Source of the DNA: Pogostemon cablin
Taxonomy: Eukaryota > Streptophyta > Magnoliopsida > Lamiales > Lamiaceae
Assembly: GCA_023678885.1 (NCBI GenBank)
Contig: CM042955.1
Location: 22,517,835-22,581,834, forward strand
Length of the DNA: 64,000 nucleotides
Direction: 5' to 3'
Shown: positions 1 through 11,302 of the stretch, one piece after another
Layout: each line of letters begins with the position of its first letter
Numbering within the stretch: the first letter of the stretch is position 1
The notes under the pieces: generated by a model
What the model saw: only the letters and a program-made list of their open reading frames with translations
Databases searched by the model: none
What the model was told of the DNA's origin: nothing
Translations under genes and position numbers: made by a program

Positions 1-349
1 TGTTTATTCATGGGAGATCCAAGTACCCCTTGAATAGCATCTTTGTATCCTTTATATGGGATTTTGTTTTTTAGTTTTGCTTAAGATATTCCCCAGCCAC
101 TGATTTTTAGAGACATTAGTTTATATAGGCTGGGTTCTCTTGTACTATCTTATTATTGAACTATCAATTCTGAATTATCCTCTTATTGCTTAAGCAGGCT
201 ACTAACAGTGATGAATTTCAAGATCGATGTATGTCTCTCTTTTGTTCGTAATTAATGCAATGCTCCATGTATTTTCTTTAATTTATATTTGAGGAATTCA
301 TCACTCGACACCATTAGTAACATGAATCTTGGTTTAGAATGCTTTCTAG

Positions 350-500
350 TGCTCACAAAGAGGAGGATCCAGGTATTGAACTATCTTTGCCGTACAGACG
401 CCGCCGGACGCTGGCCCTGGAATCGACGAAGCGGATTTCTCTTAGCTTATATGAGATAAAGAAAGATTCAGACCTACTAGATACTCCGTGGAGGAGGTAA
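350..500 (+). CDS. Possible terminal exon of an unidentified gene (partial)
   Basis: A 3' splice acceptor (TTTCTAG, ending at 349) is followed by 49 open codons that end at TAA 498-500. The predicted peptide is rich in charged residues, with an RRRR run and a C-terminus reading LLDTPWRR. It is not low-complexity like the surrounding DNA. An upstream mini-exon at about 197-229 is bounded by CAG and GTATGT, but its phase does not join cleanly to this frame unless a weaker donor is used, so the gene model is unresolved. The rest of the gene would lie to the left of the window. I do not recognise the family. It could be chance; a transcript or homologue would be needed to raise confidence. Confidence 0.3.
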
Positions 501-1254
501 TTACGGGATTCGAGTGTATGATGAACACCCAAGATGGAGTATGATGGTTCAGTTTTACAACTTTTTGAAAGTGATTGTTTCAGTAATTGGTTCCTTGGTT
601 AATCTTGATAACAGAGGGCTGATGATCCTTACTTGATATTTGGTTGAATTAGATGAGATAGATTCCCCTGCAAAGATGGAATTCTCCAAATTTTATTACG
701 TTTATTTTAACTTTCACTCTGTATTGCCTATTTTTCATAGTTCCGTTTAATATATGGCATTTTTTAGCCATTTTGCTAAATAATACTAATGGCTAGACCA
801 TTTATGCTCTTAACTCTTTTTTCTAGTCTTTTAGGGCATTTCTTTAAGCCTAGGCTTTCCCCTCTCCCTTCCTTTTGAACATGGATCAAGTAGTATAAAA
901 TTTTAATGTATATAGTGGATAGTTATATTGGTGTGAAGCGTGGGGCACGTATGTATTATGTTGAGAATAATAATATTGAGATGTATTTTTTCATTTATGG
1001 AAACATATAGTATGAGTATTATGACAGATCAATAAGGAAAGTGGGAGAAAATTAGATGGATAGAGTGAGTACTATTTATTATTTTTAATTTATTATTTGA
1101 CTACATAAGTTAAAATTTTATTAATATTTTATTTGTTACTCTCTCCGTCCAAATGTATGGTGTGTATTTTTTCATTTTAGTTTGTCCTTTATAAGATATT
1201 TTTCATTTTTGTTTGTCATTTATAAGATTTACATTCTTCTTTTCTGAAAAAGTG
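501..1254. other. AT-rich non-coding; truncated Stowaway-like end near 1137
   Basis: I see no supportable gene here. If the preceding exon is real, the first few hundred bases would be its 3' UTR. At 1137-1150 the sequence TACTCTCTCCGTCC resembles one Stowaway terminal inverted repeat, but no matching partner is found downstream, so this is at best a truncated copy. Confidence 0.4.
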
Positions 1255-1596
1255 AAGCTTGCGTGAGCTCGGACACACGTCATGTGCCTTTAGAATTTAG
1301 TATTATGGATAAGGGTACATTATTTTGTTCTAAAGAGTATACACTTTTCATTAATATTTTTTATTTTTCTTCAAAAAATAAAGGGTATACATCTTTATAT
1401 TAAAAGGTATACAATTTAGCACAAAATTCTAAACGCACACGGAGTGTGCTTTCGTGCGCCCACACTTTTCATTAATATTTTTTTATTTTTCTTCAGAAAA
1501 TTAAGAGTACACATCTTTATACTAAAGAGTATACATTTTAACACAAAATTCTAAAGACACACGGAAAGTGCTCCCGTGAGCCCGAGCGCACACAAG
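1255..1596. repeat. Inverted-repeat (foldback) element
   Basis: The segment at 1261-1299 (GTGAGCTCGGACACACG, then CCTTTAGAATTT) is an imperfect inverted copy of 1545-1594, which reads AAATTCTAAAGACACACGG followed by GTGAGCCCGAGCGCACAC. The interior holds two direct copies of a roughly 120-bp AT-rich unit (around 1330-1440 and 1460-1560) containing TTTCATTAATATTTTT and GTATACA. This is the architecture of a small non-autonomous DNA element. No clear target-site duplication was found, so the superfamily is not assigned. Confidence 0.45.
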
Positions 1597-2330
1597 TTTT
1601 TGTCTTTCTGAAAAGTGAGATCCACACAAAACAAATAATATTTGTATATGGAGCTCACATACAACACTAATGCAATTATCTATATACATTAAAGGTCAAT
1701 TTTCTTGTAGCCAAGTTATAGGACTAAATTGATTAATTAATTATTTTATTTTATTCATTTAAAGTAGACACTGATTAAGTATAAATCAAATAATTTTATA
1801 ATACTTAATTTTCTTTTGTTGATCTTCGCAAAATTAATTATCCTTATATCAAACAAAATTAATGAATAACATATATAATAACAACAAAAATTAATTATAT
1901 TTCACAAATTAATTATACAAAGCCTTGATTGATCTCTAATATTCGCAGTACAACCACATTATAAAAAAGTTATGGAGCATAATTGATAAAATGATTAAAA
2001 TTTTCAAGTCCGTAACTTTTTACTTTTTCAATTTTGGTCTTTTAGCAAAACTCTTTTACAACTTATAGGACTTACACATTTTTATAAATTCTTGCAATTC
2101 TTTGATTTTTGCAAGTATTTTGCAAAAGAACTCAACTTGAAAAGAAAATTATTATTATTATTATTTTATTATTATTATTATTATTCTTTTGAAATTGTAC
2201 TTATAACATGAAAATTTGGGGTTAGTCAAGATCTTATTCAATCGAATATTAGCAAATTGACAACAAAACAAAATTTATTTTAATTTTTTGTAATTTTTCA
2301 TTGTTCCATTATTAGGCCCTTGACTAACTC
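1597..2330. other. AT-rich non-coding with an inverted Helitron-region relative and a TTA microsatellite
   Basis: No gene is seen. Bases around 1740-1790 (TTTAAAGTAGACACTGATTA) are an inverted match to the interior of the Helitron-like segment near 4415-4455. A (TTA)n microsatellite, interrupted once, occupies 2149-2185. Confidence 0.4.
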
Positions 2331-2760
2331 CTAATATACATGGTATCCAGTTGCAATAGCAATTGTCCTGGTATGGTAAACATAAGAGGCAACATTAATA
2401 GTAACACCATGAGCATTATTGTCATGCTTAAGAGTTTTTAACCAAGCATCTGTAGCCTTAAGAAATTCAAGGTTTGAGTAGGGTGCCTAAATAGAGTCTT
2501 AGATGTTAGGTTTAAAATGTTATTAATATCCAGTTGCGATAGTAGGTGTCCTGGTATGATAACATAAGAAGCAAAATTAATGGCAACACCAATTGGCAAA
2601 ATTAAGTAGGATGCTTAAGTAGGTTCTTGGGGTTGAATTTTTAAGTAGTCAATATTATCCAATTGCAAGAGTAAGTGTCCTAGTATGATTTACATAATAT
2701 GTAACATTAATGGCAACACCGGAGGCAACATTGACCTTTTGATTTTTTGCAGAACTTAGA
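2331..2760 (+). repeat. Three degenerate direct repeats of a GGCAAC-rich unit
   Basis: The phrase ATCCAGTTGCRATAG, a short spacer, GTCCTGGTATG, then AACATAAGA with GGCAACATTAATGGCAACACC-like text recurs at about 2345, 2528 and 2657. It recurs again at about 4895, 5865, 5970 and 6130 further right. This is non-coding repetitive DNA that shares the GGCAAC/GTTGCC vocabulary of the neighbouring tandem array. Confidence 0.55.
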
Positions 2761-2924
2761 GGTCTTGCAAAGATTTATAGGACTTTGCAAGTCTATAAAC
2801 TTGAAAATATTTTTTGTAAAATGCAAAAAAAAAAAAAAAAAAAAAAATGAGAAGATATAGGGTATATCATCTTTTCCGGAGTAAGGGCTAAAAACTTTTA
2901 TACATAGCCTTGGTGTGATATCGA

Positions 2925-3010
2925 ATTTCTATTTATTGACCCGACTCATCCATGTTATTGGCAACAAAAATGGCAACTCAATTTGCAACTTACACATGCT
3001 TATGTGATTC
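2925..3010 (-). repeat. Inverted single copy of the ~181-bp array motif
   Basis: The text GGCAACTCAATTTGCAACTT is the reverse complement of the core of the units at 3150-4262 (AAGTTGC..ATTGAGTTGCC). One unit core therefore sits in opposite orientation just left of the direct array, after a run of about 23 A residues at 2824-2846. Confidence 0.5.
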
Positions 3011-3149
3011 GTTTTACTAGATTGAAACATATTTGGCCCTAATATCACAGTTGGTATTCAATATTAATAATTGTTAGCACCAATCTAAAAATATTTTTAT
3101 TTGTGGGTTCTGATCATTGAGTATCGGAATAAAGTATGAACATGGCTGA

Positions 3150-4262
3150 ACATTAAAATTCAAATGAATGTGGAAAAGTCTGGGTCAGTAAATCGATCAT
3201 TGATATTAAAACAAGGCTACATATAAAAGGATTTCGATTATAATTAATACTTATACAGATGATATACCCTTGGAGCCGTATGTATTAAAGTCTAAGTAGA
3301 TATTCACTAAGCAGGTGTAAGCTGCCGGTTGAGTTGCCATTTTAGTTGCCATAGCTATAGAAGAGTCTGGGTCGGTAAATCGATCATAGATATTAAACCA
3401 ATGCAACCTATAAAAGGATTTTGCTTATAATACGGAAACAGACGGTATACCATTGGAGCTTTATGTGTAAAAGTCCAAGTATGTATTCCCCTAAACAGGT
3501 GTAAGTTGCCGCTTGAGTTGCCATCTCAGTTGCCTTAGCTATAGGCGAGTCTGGATCGATAATTCGATCCTTGATATTAAACCAATGCCACATATAAAAG
3601 GATTTCAATGATAATACGAAAACAGATGGTATACTCTTAGAGCCTTAAATGTTAAAATCCAAAGAGATATTCACTAAGCAGGTGTAAGTTGCCGGTTGGG
3701 TTGGGGTTGCCATTTTAGTTGCCTTAGCTATAAACGAGTCTATGTTGGTAAATCGATCCTTGATATTAAACCCTGACCACCTATAAAAAGATTTCGATGA
3801 TAATACGGAAACAGACCCTTGGAGCCTTATGTGTTAAAGTCTAGTAGATTTTCACTAAGCAGGTGTAAGTTGCCGATCGGGTTGCCATTTTAGTTGCCTT
3901 AGCTATAGACAAGTCTGGGTCAGTAAATCGATCCTTGATATTAAACAATAGCCATCTATAAAAGGATTTCTCTTATAATACGGAAACAGATGGTATACCC
4001 TTGGAGACTTATGTGTTAAAGTCCAGATATTCACTAAGCAGGTGTAAGTTGCCGATTGAGTTGCCATTTTAGTTGTTTGAGCAATATACAAGTCAGGATG
4101 GATAAATCGATCCTTGATATTAAACCAAAACCGCATATAAAAGGATTTCTCTTATAATATCTATACATATGGCATACCCTTGGAGCCTTAAAGTCCAAGT
4201 AGATATTCCCCCGAGTAGGTGTAAGTTGCAGCTTGAGTTGTCATTCCCATTGCTTATTACTA
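3150..4262 (+). repeat. Tandem array, about six units of ~181 bp
   Basis: The landmark CAGGTGTAA recurs at 3312, 3496, 3679, 3860, 4039 and (as TAGGTGTAA) 4216, giving periods of 184, 183, 181, 179 and 177 bp. Each unit contains AGTCTGGGTCGGTAAATCG, a spacer ending in CTTATAATACGGAAACAGA, the phrase AAGTCCAAGTAGATATTC, and a core GTTGCCGATTGAGTTGCC. The units have diverged from one another by substitutions and small indels. Short open frames across the array are chance products of the repeat. The core and the CCAAGTA phrase are shared with the 175-bp array at 36995-39215. Confidence 0.85.
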
Positions 4263-4972
4263 TAAACTAGTAATACAACCGTGCGATGCACGGAAGAAAA
4301 AAATATTTAGTATTTTTATTTTCAATTTCAAGTTTATATTTATTTTTTCATTGATCTAATGATAGTTAATTTTGTGAAAATCTATACAACAAAAAATTAG
4401 GGGTTACAAAAATATTTAATTTATATTTAATCAATGTCTACTTTAAACGAATAAATTAATTTTATCAATTTAATTTTTTGATAATTTTTTTTTCATAGTT
4501 GAGCATGTAGTTGGTAAGGTTTTTAGTTTTAGAGATATAACTTAGAATTTTTATTATTATTTTTTTTGGTTTAGGTCATTTTGCAAAAACTATTTTCAAA
4601 TTTATAGAACTTGCAAAGTCTTGTAAGTATTTGCAAGGCTTCTAAATTTTGCAAAAAAAAAAAAAACAAAAGAACTGACAATTTTACAAAATTTTGAACC
4701 ACATCAGGATACAATAAAACGAAATATTATTGAATAAGTTTTTTAATTATCATCAGGGGCAACAATAATATCAACATCAGGGGCAACATTGACCTGCTTG
4801 AGTGTGTCTAACCAAGTATCTTTAGTCCTAAAGAATTCGAGGTTTAAGTAAGGTGCCAAAGTAGTGTCTTAAGGGTAGGGTTTAGGGTTCCACTGATATC
4901 CAATTGTAAGAGTATGTTTTCTAGTATGCTAAATATAAGAGACAACATTAATGACAACACTAGAGGCAAGCC
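4009..4972 (+). repeat. 964-bp tandem duplication, copy 1
   Basis: This segment, from the last array unit through a Helitron-like segment to TAGAGGCAA at 4961-4969, is repeated almost base for base at 4973-5936. The offset measured at both ends is 964 bp (ATGTGTTAAA at 4011 and 4975; TAGAGGCAA at 4961 and 5925). Only scattered substitutions and A-run length changes separate the copies, so the duplication is recent compared with the divergence among array units. Confidence 0.9.
4267..4293 (-). mobile_element. Helitron-like 3' terminus (hairpin plus CTAG), copy 1
   Basis: Read on the minus strand, the palindrome CCGTGCATCGCACGG (4279-4293) is followed by an 8-base spacer (TTGTATTA) and CTAG, then T. 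A GC-rich hairpin about 10 nt before a CTRR end inserted 5' of T is the hallmark of Helitron 3' termini. The element body would extend right, perhaps to about 4730 where GGCAAC-repeat text resumes. The 5' TC end was not identified and no Rep/helicase coding is present, so it would be a short non-autonomous copy. Confidence 0.5.
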
Positions 4973-5936
4973 TTATGTGTTAAAGTCCAGATATTCACTA
5001 AGCAGGTGTAAGTTGCCGATTGAGTTGCCATTTTAGTTGTTTGAGCAATATACAAGTCAGGATGGATAAATCGATCCTTGATATTAAACTAAAACCGCAT
5101 ATAAAAGGATTTCTCTTATAATACCTATACATATGGTATACCCTTGGAGCGTTAAAGTCCAAGTAGATATTCCCCTGAGTAGGTGTAAGTTGCAGCTTGA
5201 GTTGTCATTCCCATTGCTTATTACTATAAACTAGTAATACAACCGTGCGATGCACGGAAGAAAAAAATATTTAGTATTTTTATTTTCAAATTCAAGTTTA
5301 TATTTATATTTTCATTGATCTAATGATAGTTAATTTTGTGAAAATCTATACAACAAAAAATTAGGGGTTACAAAAATATTTAATTTATATTTAATCAATG
5401 TCTACTTTAAACGAATAAATTAATTTTGTCAATTTAATTTTTTGATAATTTTTTTTTCATAGTTGAGCATGTAGTTGGTAAGGTTTTTAGTTTTAGAGAT
5501 ATAACTTAGAATTTTTATTATTATTTTTTTTGGTTTAGGTCATTTTGCAAAAACTATTTTCAGATTTATAGAACTTGCAAAGTCTTGTAAGTATTTGCAA
5601 GGCTTCTAAATTTTGCAAAAAAAAAAATTACAAAAGAACTGACAATTTTACAAAATTTTGAACCACATCAGGATACAATAAAACGAAATATTATTGAATA
5701 AGTTTTTTAATTATCATCAGGGGCAACAATAATATCAACACCAGGGGCAACATTGACCTGCTTGAGTGTGTTTAACCAAGCATCTGTAGCCCTAAAGAAT
5801 TTGAGGTTTAAGTAAAGTGCCAAAGTAGTGTCTTAAGGGTAGGGTTTAGGGTTCCACTTATATCCAATTGTAAGAGTATGTTTTCTAGTATGCTAAACAT
5901 AAGAAACAACATTAATGGCAACACTAGAGGCAACAT
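4973..5936 (+). repeat. 964-bp tandem duplication, copy 2
   Basis: This is the direct copy of 4009-4972, including the array-unit end, the Helitron-like segment and the GGCAAC repeats. See copy 1 for the landmarks. Confidence 0.9.
5231..5257 (-). mobile_element. Helitron-like 3' terminus, copy 2 (within duplication)
   Basis: The same CTAG, spacer and CCGTGCATCGCACGG hairpin as at 4267-4293 is displaced by exactly 964 bp. The element therefore inserted before the tandem duplication and was copied with it. Confidence 0.5.
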
Positions 5937-6784
5937 TGACCTCCTTGAGCATGTTTAACCAAGCATTTGTATCCATTTGCGAGACTTAGTGTCCTGGTAT
6001 GTCAAACAGTATAGGCAATATTAATGGCAACTCCATGGGAACATTGATCTTCTCCCTCATTTTTAACCAAGCATCTATATCCCTAAAGAATAAGGGGTTT
6101 AATTAGGGTGCCTAAGTAGGGTTCCAGGTGTTTGGTTTAGGTGTCTTGGTATAGTAAACATAACAGTCAATATTAATGGCAACCTAAGGGGGCAACCTAA
6201 GTGTTAAAAAAATTTCTAAGTTGATTGTGAATTTTAGCCTTGCAAAATTTTACTTTATCAATGAAAGTTATTTTTCAATTTTTCTGCATAACTTACAGGA
6301 CCTGCGAGAAATAATAACCACATTATGCTAAGTCCTATGAATTTATTTTGTCAAAGGTATAAAATTGTAAAATTAAAAAATTACGGGATCATAATCAACA
6401 CAAATGATTAAATTTTGCAAATCTCCTAACTTTTTACAACTTATAGGACTTGCAAAGTTTTATAAATTCTTACTATCCTATAACTAGGGTGCTTAAATAG
6501 GGTCTTACGGGTTGGGTTTAGAATGACATTAATTTCAAAATAGAAGAATAACCAGCAACATTGGAAAAGTAGAATAAAAATACTATGTTATCTATTCTGC
6601 AGCACTAACAAAGATTGTATGAACAATGAAAAATACCAGAGCATTTTTTGAAATTTTTGACTGCCTACAGTCCGTACACATGCACTACAATGACAGTATA
6701 TCTTTAAAGTTCAATCATGCTCTCAAACATAGCAAAAGAAAAAGGAATCATATAGCAACAGTCTAGCCTTATAGATATATTTAC
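5937..6784. other. Degenerate GGCAAC repeats, then non-coding
   Basis: From 5937 to about 6220 further degenerate copies of the unit described at 2331-2760 occur. After that comes AT-rich DNA with TTGCAAA-rich phrases similar to the Helitron-like interior. No gene was found. Confidence 0.4.
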
Positions 6785-6917
6785 CCTGAAGATAGGCTGG
6801 AAATCAACTGGTGCTCTATCTTTCTCACCGCCAAATTCACCAGGTGGACCTCTCGGCCCACCAAGGTAACCATCGCGATCACCAAATCGTGGTCGGTCTC
6901 CATCTCTAGGAGGTCCA
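6785..6917 (-). pseudogene. Orphan exon of 40S ribosomal protein eS10 (C-terminal region)
   Basis: On the minus strand a 133-bp segment with a consensus-like acceptor (TTTATCAG before 6917) and donor (GGGTAAAT after 6785) encodes the Gly/Arg-rich tail of eS10. The peptide includes DRPRFGDRDGY, GGPRG, PGEFGGEK and DFQP, which match the plant eS10 C-terminal region as I know it. Expected changes include an Arg-to-Leu in GYLGGPRG. eS10 is a small-subunit ribosomal protein of about 180 residues. Its large N-terminal part is not found in the 1.7 kb upstream, and its final Gly-rich exon is not found downstream. I infer a captured or relic exon, perhaps inside a transposon, rather than a working gene. 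Confidence 0.6.
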
Positions 6918-7965
6918 CTGATAAATGAAACGAAGTAAATTTTAGACCGAGGCACATGGTAATATCATGAAAATTCATGCAGCAGATTATTAAATCATTT
7001 TTTCAACACCAATGAACATACTATATCCCAGGAAAAGTATACTATCAGATGACTTTCAGATTTCTCATTTTCATATACTTTCTTCCATAGAAAAGGTAGG
7101 AGAAGAAACGCTAAACCACACCAATAATAAACTAAGAAACAGATATAATTGTTGTATAATACCCCTGAGTGAGAAATAAAAACAAGAGCTTACAAAACAT
7201 CAAATGAGTATACATAAGCTAATTCATTTCAATGGGAAGTACAAAACACATAATTCAATGAAGACTGAATCCAAAACTCAGCTCCACAAGCCAAAAAACT
7301 ATTAAACTTGTCCATAGAGATTTTCTAAAGAACAATGAAGTACAAGAATCCCAATTTCTCCACTAACGTTAACATACATACACATCAGATGCCCATGCAC
7401 AGGTGAGATGCGATACGAAAGCATATTCCAACAATATAGAATTTCAGCATTGCAACACTGCCTAAATCTATACACCTAAACATAAAATACAAAATCTAGA
7501 AAAACCTAGTACAGTAATAATCAAATATCAGATTCATCAATCGCAAGGCAAAAGAGAGTCCTTTAAAAAGGGAAGGGGGCTGCAAATGCCTGCCCCATCC
7601 GTGTATGAGGCATACCCAAGTCAGTCAATACCAAACAATGCACTCAATAAAATACAGCAGGGATAAACATGTGAATCATGAAAAGCATCATCCATATCCT
7701 GCTTAAAATCAAACGAATTACCAATGATATGCCCATTCGACAGAAGTGAGCACTCAAAACAATCAGATGCAAATAATCAACAAAATAGAAAATGAGCAAA
7801 CTGCACGATGCCCATTGAAGAAGGAGCTCTGCTGAAAAACAGAGATAATATGAAAGAAAGGCGCCAATTGCTAAGTTTTGAGGCCAGCCCCTTTGTGATT
7901 AGGGTCGAAGAATCGATCCCTTAAGCGCTGACCGGAGGAAACCACACGGCCAATGATACTGTCGC
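6918..7965. other. No gene recognised
   Basis: This is AT-rich sequence without a convincing open frame, repeat or RNA gene. On the minus strand it would be an intron if the GC-rich block to the right and the eS10 exon belong to one transcript, but nothing proves that. Confidence 0.4.
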
Positions 7966-8660
7966 GCAGAGGGTACCTTGAATCGGACTGAAGTGTATTA
8001 AGCGGGGCTCGCTTCTGTAATTAGTCCAAGCGGCGGCGATAGGTAGGAAACTTCCCTTGGCAGTGATGATAGCCCCAATTCCAGACGAGGAATTAGAGTT
8101 TGTAAAAACTCTTAACGAACAGGAAGGACGCTGCCACTAGCAGGTTCGAGGACGGCGTCAGGTTCGACTTTGAAGAAATTTCAAACAGCAGCGACGAAGG
8201 GCATCGCGTCTGGCAGTGAATCGCGAACCATTGCGAACTCCGGCAATTGATTTGTTGCCGAGGACGGCGCGGCCGACATCGATTGGATAAGCCCAAATAG
8301 CGGGCGGCGGGATGCAGGCTGTCGCGCGCTAGGGAGCGAGCAACGGCGATGATGGGCCCAGATGTAGCGCAAACCCTAGGGGCTCCGATTGGGGGGCCAG
8401 CGTGAGGGCCGATAATGGCAGCAGCAATGGATGAAACCGACGATAGAATAACTGTTCTTCTCGTGCGGTGGCTGGAGTCGGCGCAAGCCCTAGGAGACGG
8501 TGCGGTCGACGGGACGGTGCTGGTGATCCCAGCGGTGTGTTGCAAAATCCTAGCAGGAGAGTGATAGACCATGGACGGCGGCTGCTAGGTCTAAAAAAGG
8601 AGAAAGTCTAGGGGGGAGGGAGATAAAAAAATTTAGAGAGAGAAAATTTAGTTCTCTTCT
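7966..8660 (-). other. GC-rich block, possible first exon or promoter of a minus-strand transcript
   Basis: The base composition rises sharply compared with both flanks, and CpG is frequent. A minus-strand open frame of 159 codons (8093-8572) reads as Pro/Ser/Arg-rich low-information protein with no motif. A donor-like ATTCAAG/GTACC occurs near 7975 on the minus strand. It could be a 5' exon joined to the eS10-type exon, or a captured GC-rich fragment. I do not call a protein. Confidence 0.3.
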
Positions 8661-8867
8661 CCGACGACCTTTTCTTTCTCCGGCAGCTCTGGTTTTGAGA
8701 AGAGTTTCAACTGTGGGAGAGCATGTCCATTTTGAAAATATTCTCCAAAAATTTCAATTTGAATTGAGCGGGTGCTAGGTTTTGGAAATAGGGTGAGGAA
8801 GGTAAGGGGAGGGGGGGTTACCGGATAGGTGGCAAAAATTATTAAATTATCGGTTGGTCATTTTTGG

Positions 8868-10045
8868 AGGGACATTATGGTAATTTTATGAACCCAAATT
8901 CATGTTTTTGGTTATAATGCTACTTAAAAACTTGAGGTGGTCAAAAAAACAAAGATGGCCGTTCAAATTTGTATAAAAAAGATTTTTACCCGAAGAAAAT
9001 ATGATATCGGAGTTGGAAAGATCCAGTAGAAGAAGTAACAGGGTAACACGAAAATGGAATTCATGGCTCCAATTACTACGCCATCGCCAATTCCCCCTCC
9101 GTCGTCGCGCCACCGCCACCGCCTAAGGATTTTTTTAATTCTCTTTACTACAAAAAGAAGAAGTAGAGGATTCTCTTCTTCACGAAGCGCAGCCTCCACT
9201 AAGCTTCCAGATTACGCCACCTCCACCCGCGCCGCCGCCTTGACCGCCACCGTCATCCTTCCACAACTTGTTTAGCGACGACTCGCAAGCCACCCAAGGC
9301 TGAGCAGATAAGAAGGGATAGGTGTCGCCATCAGCTATTCTTCGGATCCACGGCTGTAGATCGTCGAATCCGATGATCGGAACTCTGGACTTGAAGGCTT
9401 CAATTTCATCCGTGGCTTCGTGGAGATGGAAGCCCTCGAGGTATTCAGTGTTTGCATTTTGGATCACAATTTCAGACAGGAGGGTTTCTTTCACTTCTTT
9501 AGCATTTGTAGTAATATCTTCGATGAATTATAGGGCAACTTCATCACTCTCTGGAGGGATCGATGGGGATAACAATATGAATATTGAAAGTAACCATTGA
9601 TGCTCTAAAGAGAAAAAAAGAGCATCTTGGGAACGAGTGCGTTTTGCATGTGGGTTGAGCACTTAAAATATGATACTAAGTAATTGGCAGAAGGTGGTGT
9701 TGGAAGGTGGTGGAGGTGGCGGCAATGGAGGTGGAGTTGGTAGAGGTGGAGTTGGTGGTGGTGTAGTAATTGGAGCCTTGAATTCCATTTCCCCATTCCT
9801 TCTTCTACTGGATGTTTCCAACGCCGACGCTACTGGATGTTTCCAACTCCAACGTCAACGTTATTTTTCTTCCGATGATATTTTTTTGGTTGGAAATAAT
9901 TTATTGAGTAAAAATCTTTTTTATACAACTTTGGTTGTCCATGTAAGTTTTTTAATCACCATGAGTTTTTTGTACTTTTTTTAACCCAAAACATAAAATT
10001 GGGTAACCAATGGGGATATCAAATTACCATGATGTCCCTCTTCAA
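8868..10045. mobile_element. Long inverted-repeat (foldback) DNA element
   Basis: Two arms are inverted copies. The left outer end (AGGGACATTATGGTAATTT, about 8868) matches the right outer end read on the minus strand (AGGGACATCATGGTAATTT, about 10040). Further inward both contain TTGTATAAAAAAGATTTTTAC, CATCCAGTAGAAGAAG-type text, ATGGAATTCA and GGCTCCAATTACTAC, so the arms exceed 200 bp. The centre (about 9250-9680) is single-copy and GC-richer, with no recognisable protein; the open frames at 9054-9600 lack motifs. A short block GTTGGAAACATCCAGTAG is duplicated in the right arm. I could not find a confident target-site duplication. MULE-type foldback is possible because a similar GGGACATCATAGTAATT phrase occurs at the right side of the Ulp1 pseudogene (43487). 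Confidence 0.65.
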
Positions 10046-11302
10046 GTGAACCGGCCCTGCTCCTGAACCGGGTTGTAACCAGCTTAAAATTGGTCGACCA
10101 ACGAAAGTTTCAAATTCAAATCCCTAATTCCCCCTCCTAAGATTTTCCCAATTAATACCTCCAAAAATTCAATCACCCAAGAAATCCACGATCGACGAAG
10201 TTTGAGACAAGGGGATGGTGATTGTGTTTTGTCGGATAAGTTCTGCTGTCGCCCAACAGAAGAAATGCCGAGTCCACCAAGATCAGGTATTTCGCACTGC
10301 TACTTGAATTTCTAATGGAGTCAGATGAATACGATATGTGAAGATTTTAATGGATTCATGTGGCTGTACTCAGAGTCAGCAGTATATTTATCATTAATTG
10401 GAGCAATTGATGGTATTATTAGAGCTTTTTTGTGTGCAATTATTAATGGATATTCTATTTTTTATGAATCTTCGTACACTGAATTATTTCAAAGAGTTAT
10501 TTTTGATGAATTAGCTAAGTGTGTGAATATATTTCGAGGGAGCAAGAATTATAAAGATGTTAAAAATGACATGTGTATATCATTGTTGTTTCATATTGTT
10601 TGACCTTGCAACTTCTATTTTAGTGGATATTTAGCTAGCTGGCATATAATGGTATTTTTGTTCTGAATCAGAAAAGCATAACAAACAGGAAATAAACAAT
10701 GAACTTTAATCACATAGAAATGGAAGCTGTAATAATGAAATGGAAAACAATGAACATTATCTTTAAGTTGTTCTATTTAAATTGATGTACATCCACTGAG
10801 GCATGGGATGAACCCTTAGTGATGATTCACCGTAGACAGGAAACATGACTATACAATTATGTTTAATTAACCGAGTAAATTATCAATTAATGTGTGTTGT
10901 CAAATTGATGGGCTGTTGTGAGTTTATTTCCCGTGATTATAGTGAACCAAAATGTCTATTACCCATCCCAATTAAAAGATCACATGGCAAGGTAGATGTG
11001 CAGCCATGAAGAGTGTTGATGTTTATCCATCTGTGATTTGTTATTCTTTATTAAAAAATTGATATGCTAACTCCTCCTGTCAAACCAACTTCTTAAAAGA
11101 TGTGATGTGCAGTGGGTCAGGGTTCCTCAACCATCAAGTAACTAACATAATTGGATTTGTGTTACATTGACTAGTGCAAGGCTTACCCAAAAAGAATGGA
11201 AAAAAATAATGTCACAAGTGTAATTGCAAGGCTAATAAGTTAGGTACTGTACTTTAAATAGCCATATATGCATCCTAATTACTTTTTATTATGTACTGAC
11301 AG
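10046..11302. other. Non-coding, probably 5' flank of the MULE gene
   Basis: A 92-codon plus-strand frame at 10325-10603 shows no recognisable domain. The rest is AT-rich without repeats that I can identify. Confidence 0.35.

Noticed and set aside
3408..4136. Two similar small minus-strand proteins
   Set aside because: They are translations of successive units of the ~181-bp array, so their similarity comes from the repeat.
8093..8572. 159-codon minus-strand open frame
   Set aside because: It is Ser/Pro/Arg-rich with no domain or conserved motif. It sits in a GC-rich block where long chance frames are expected.
9054..9984. Several open frames (73-104 codons) inside the foldback element
   Set aside because: Frames in the two arms are inverted copies of each other and Gly- or Pro/His-rich; they are not conserved proteins.
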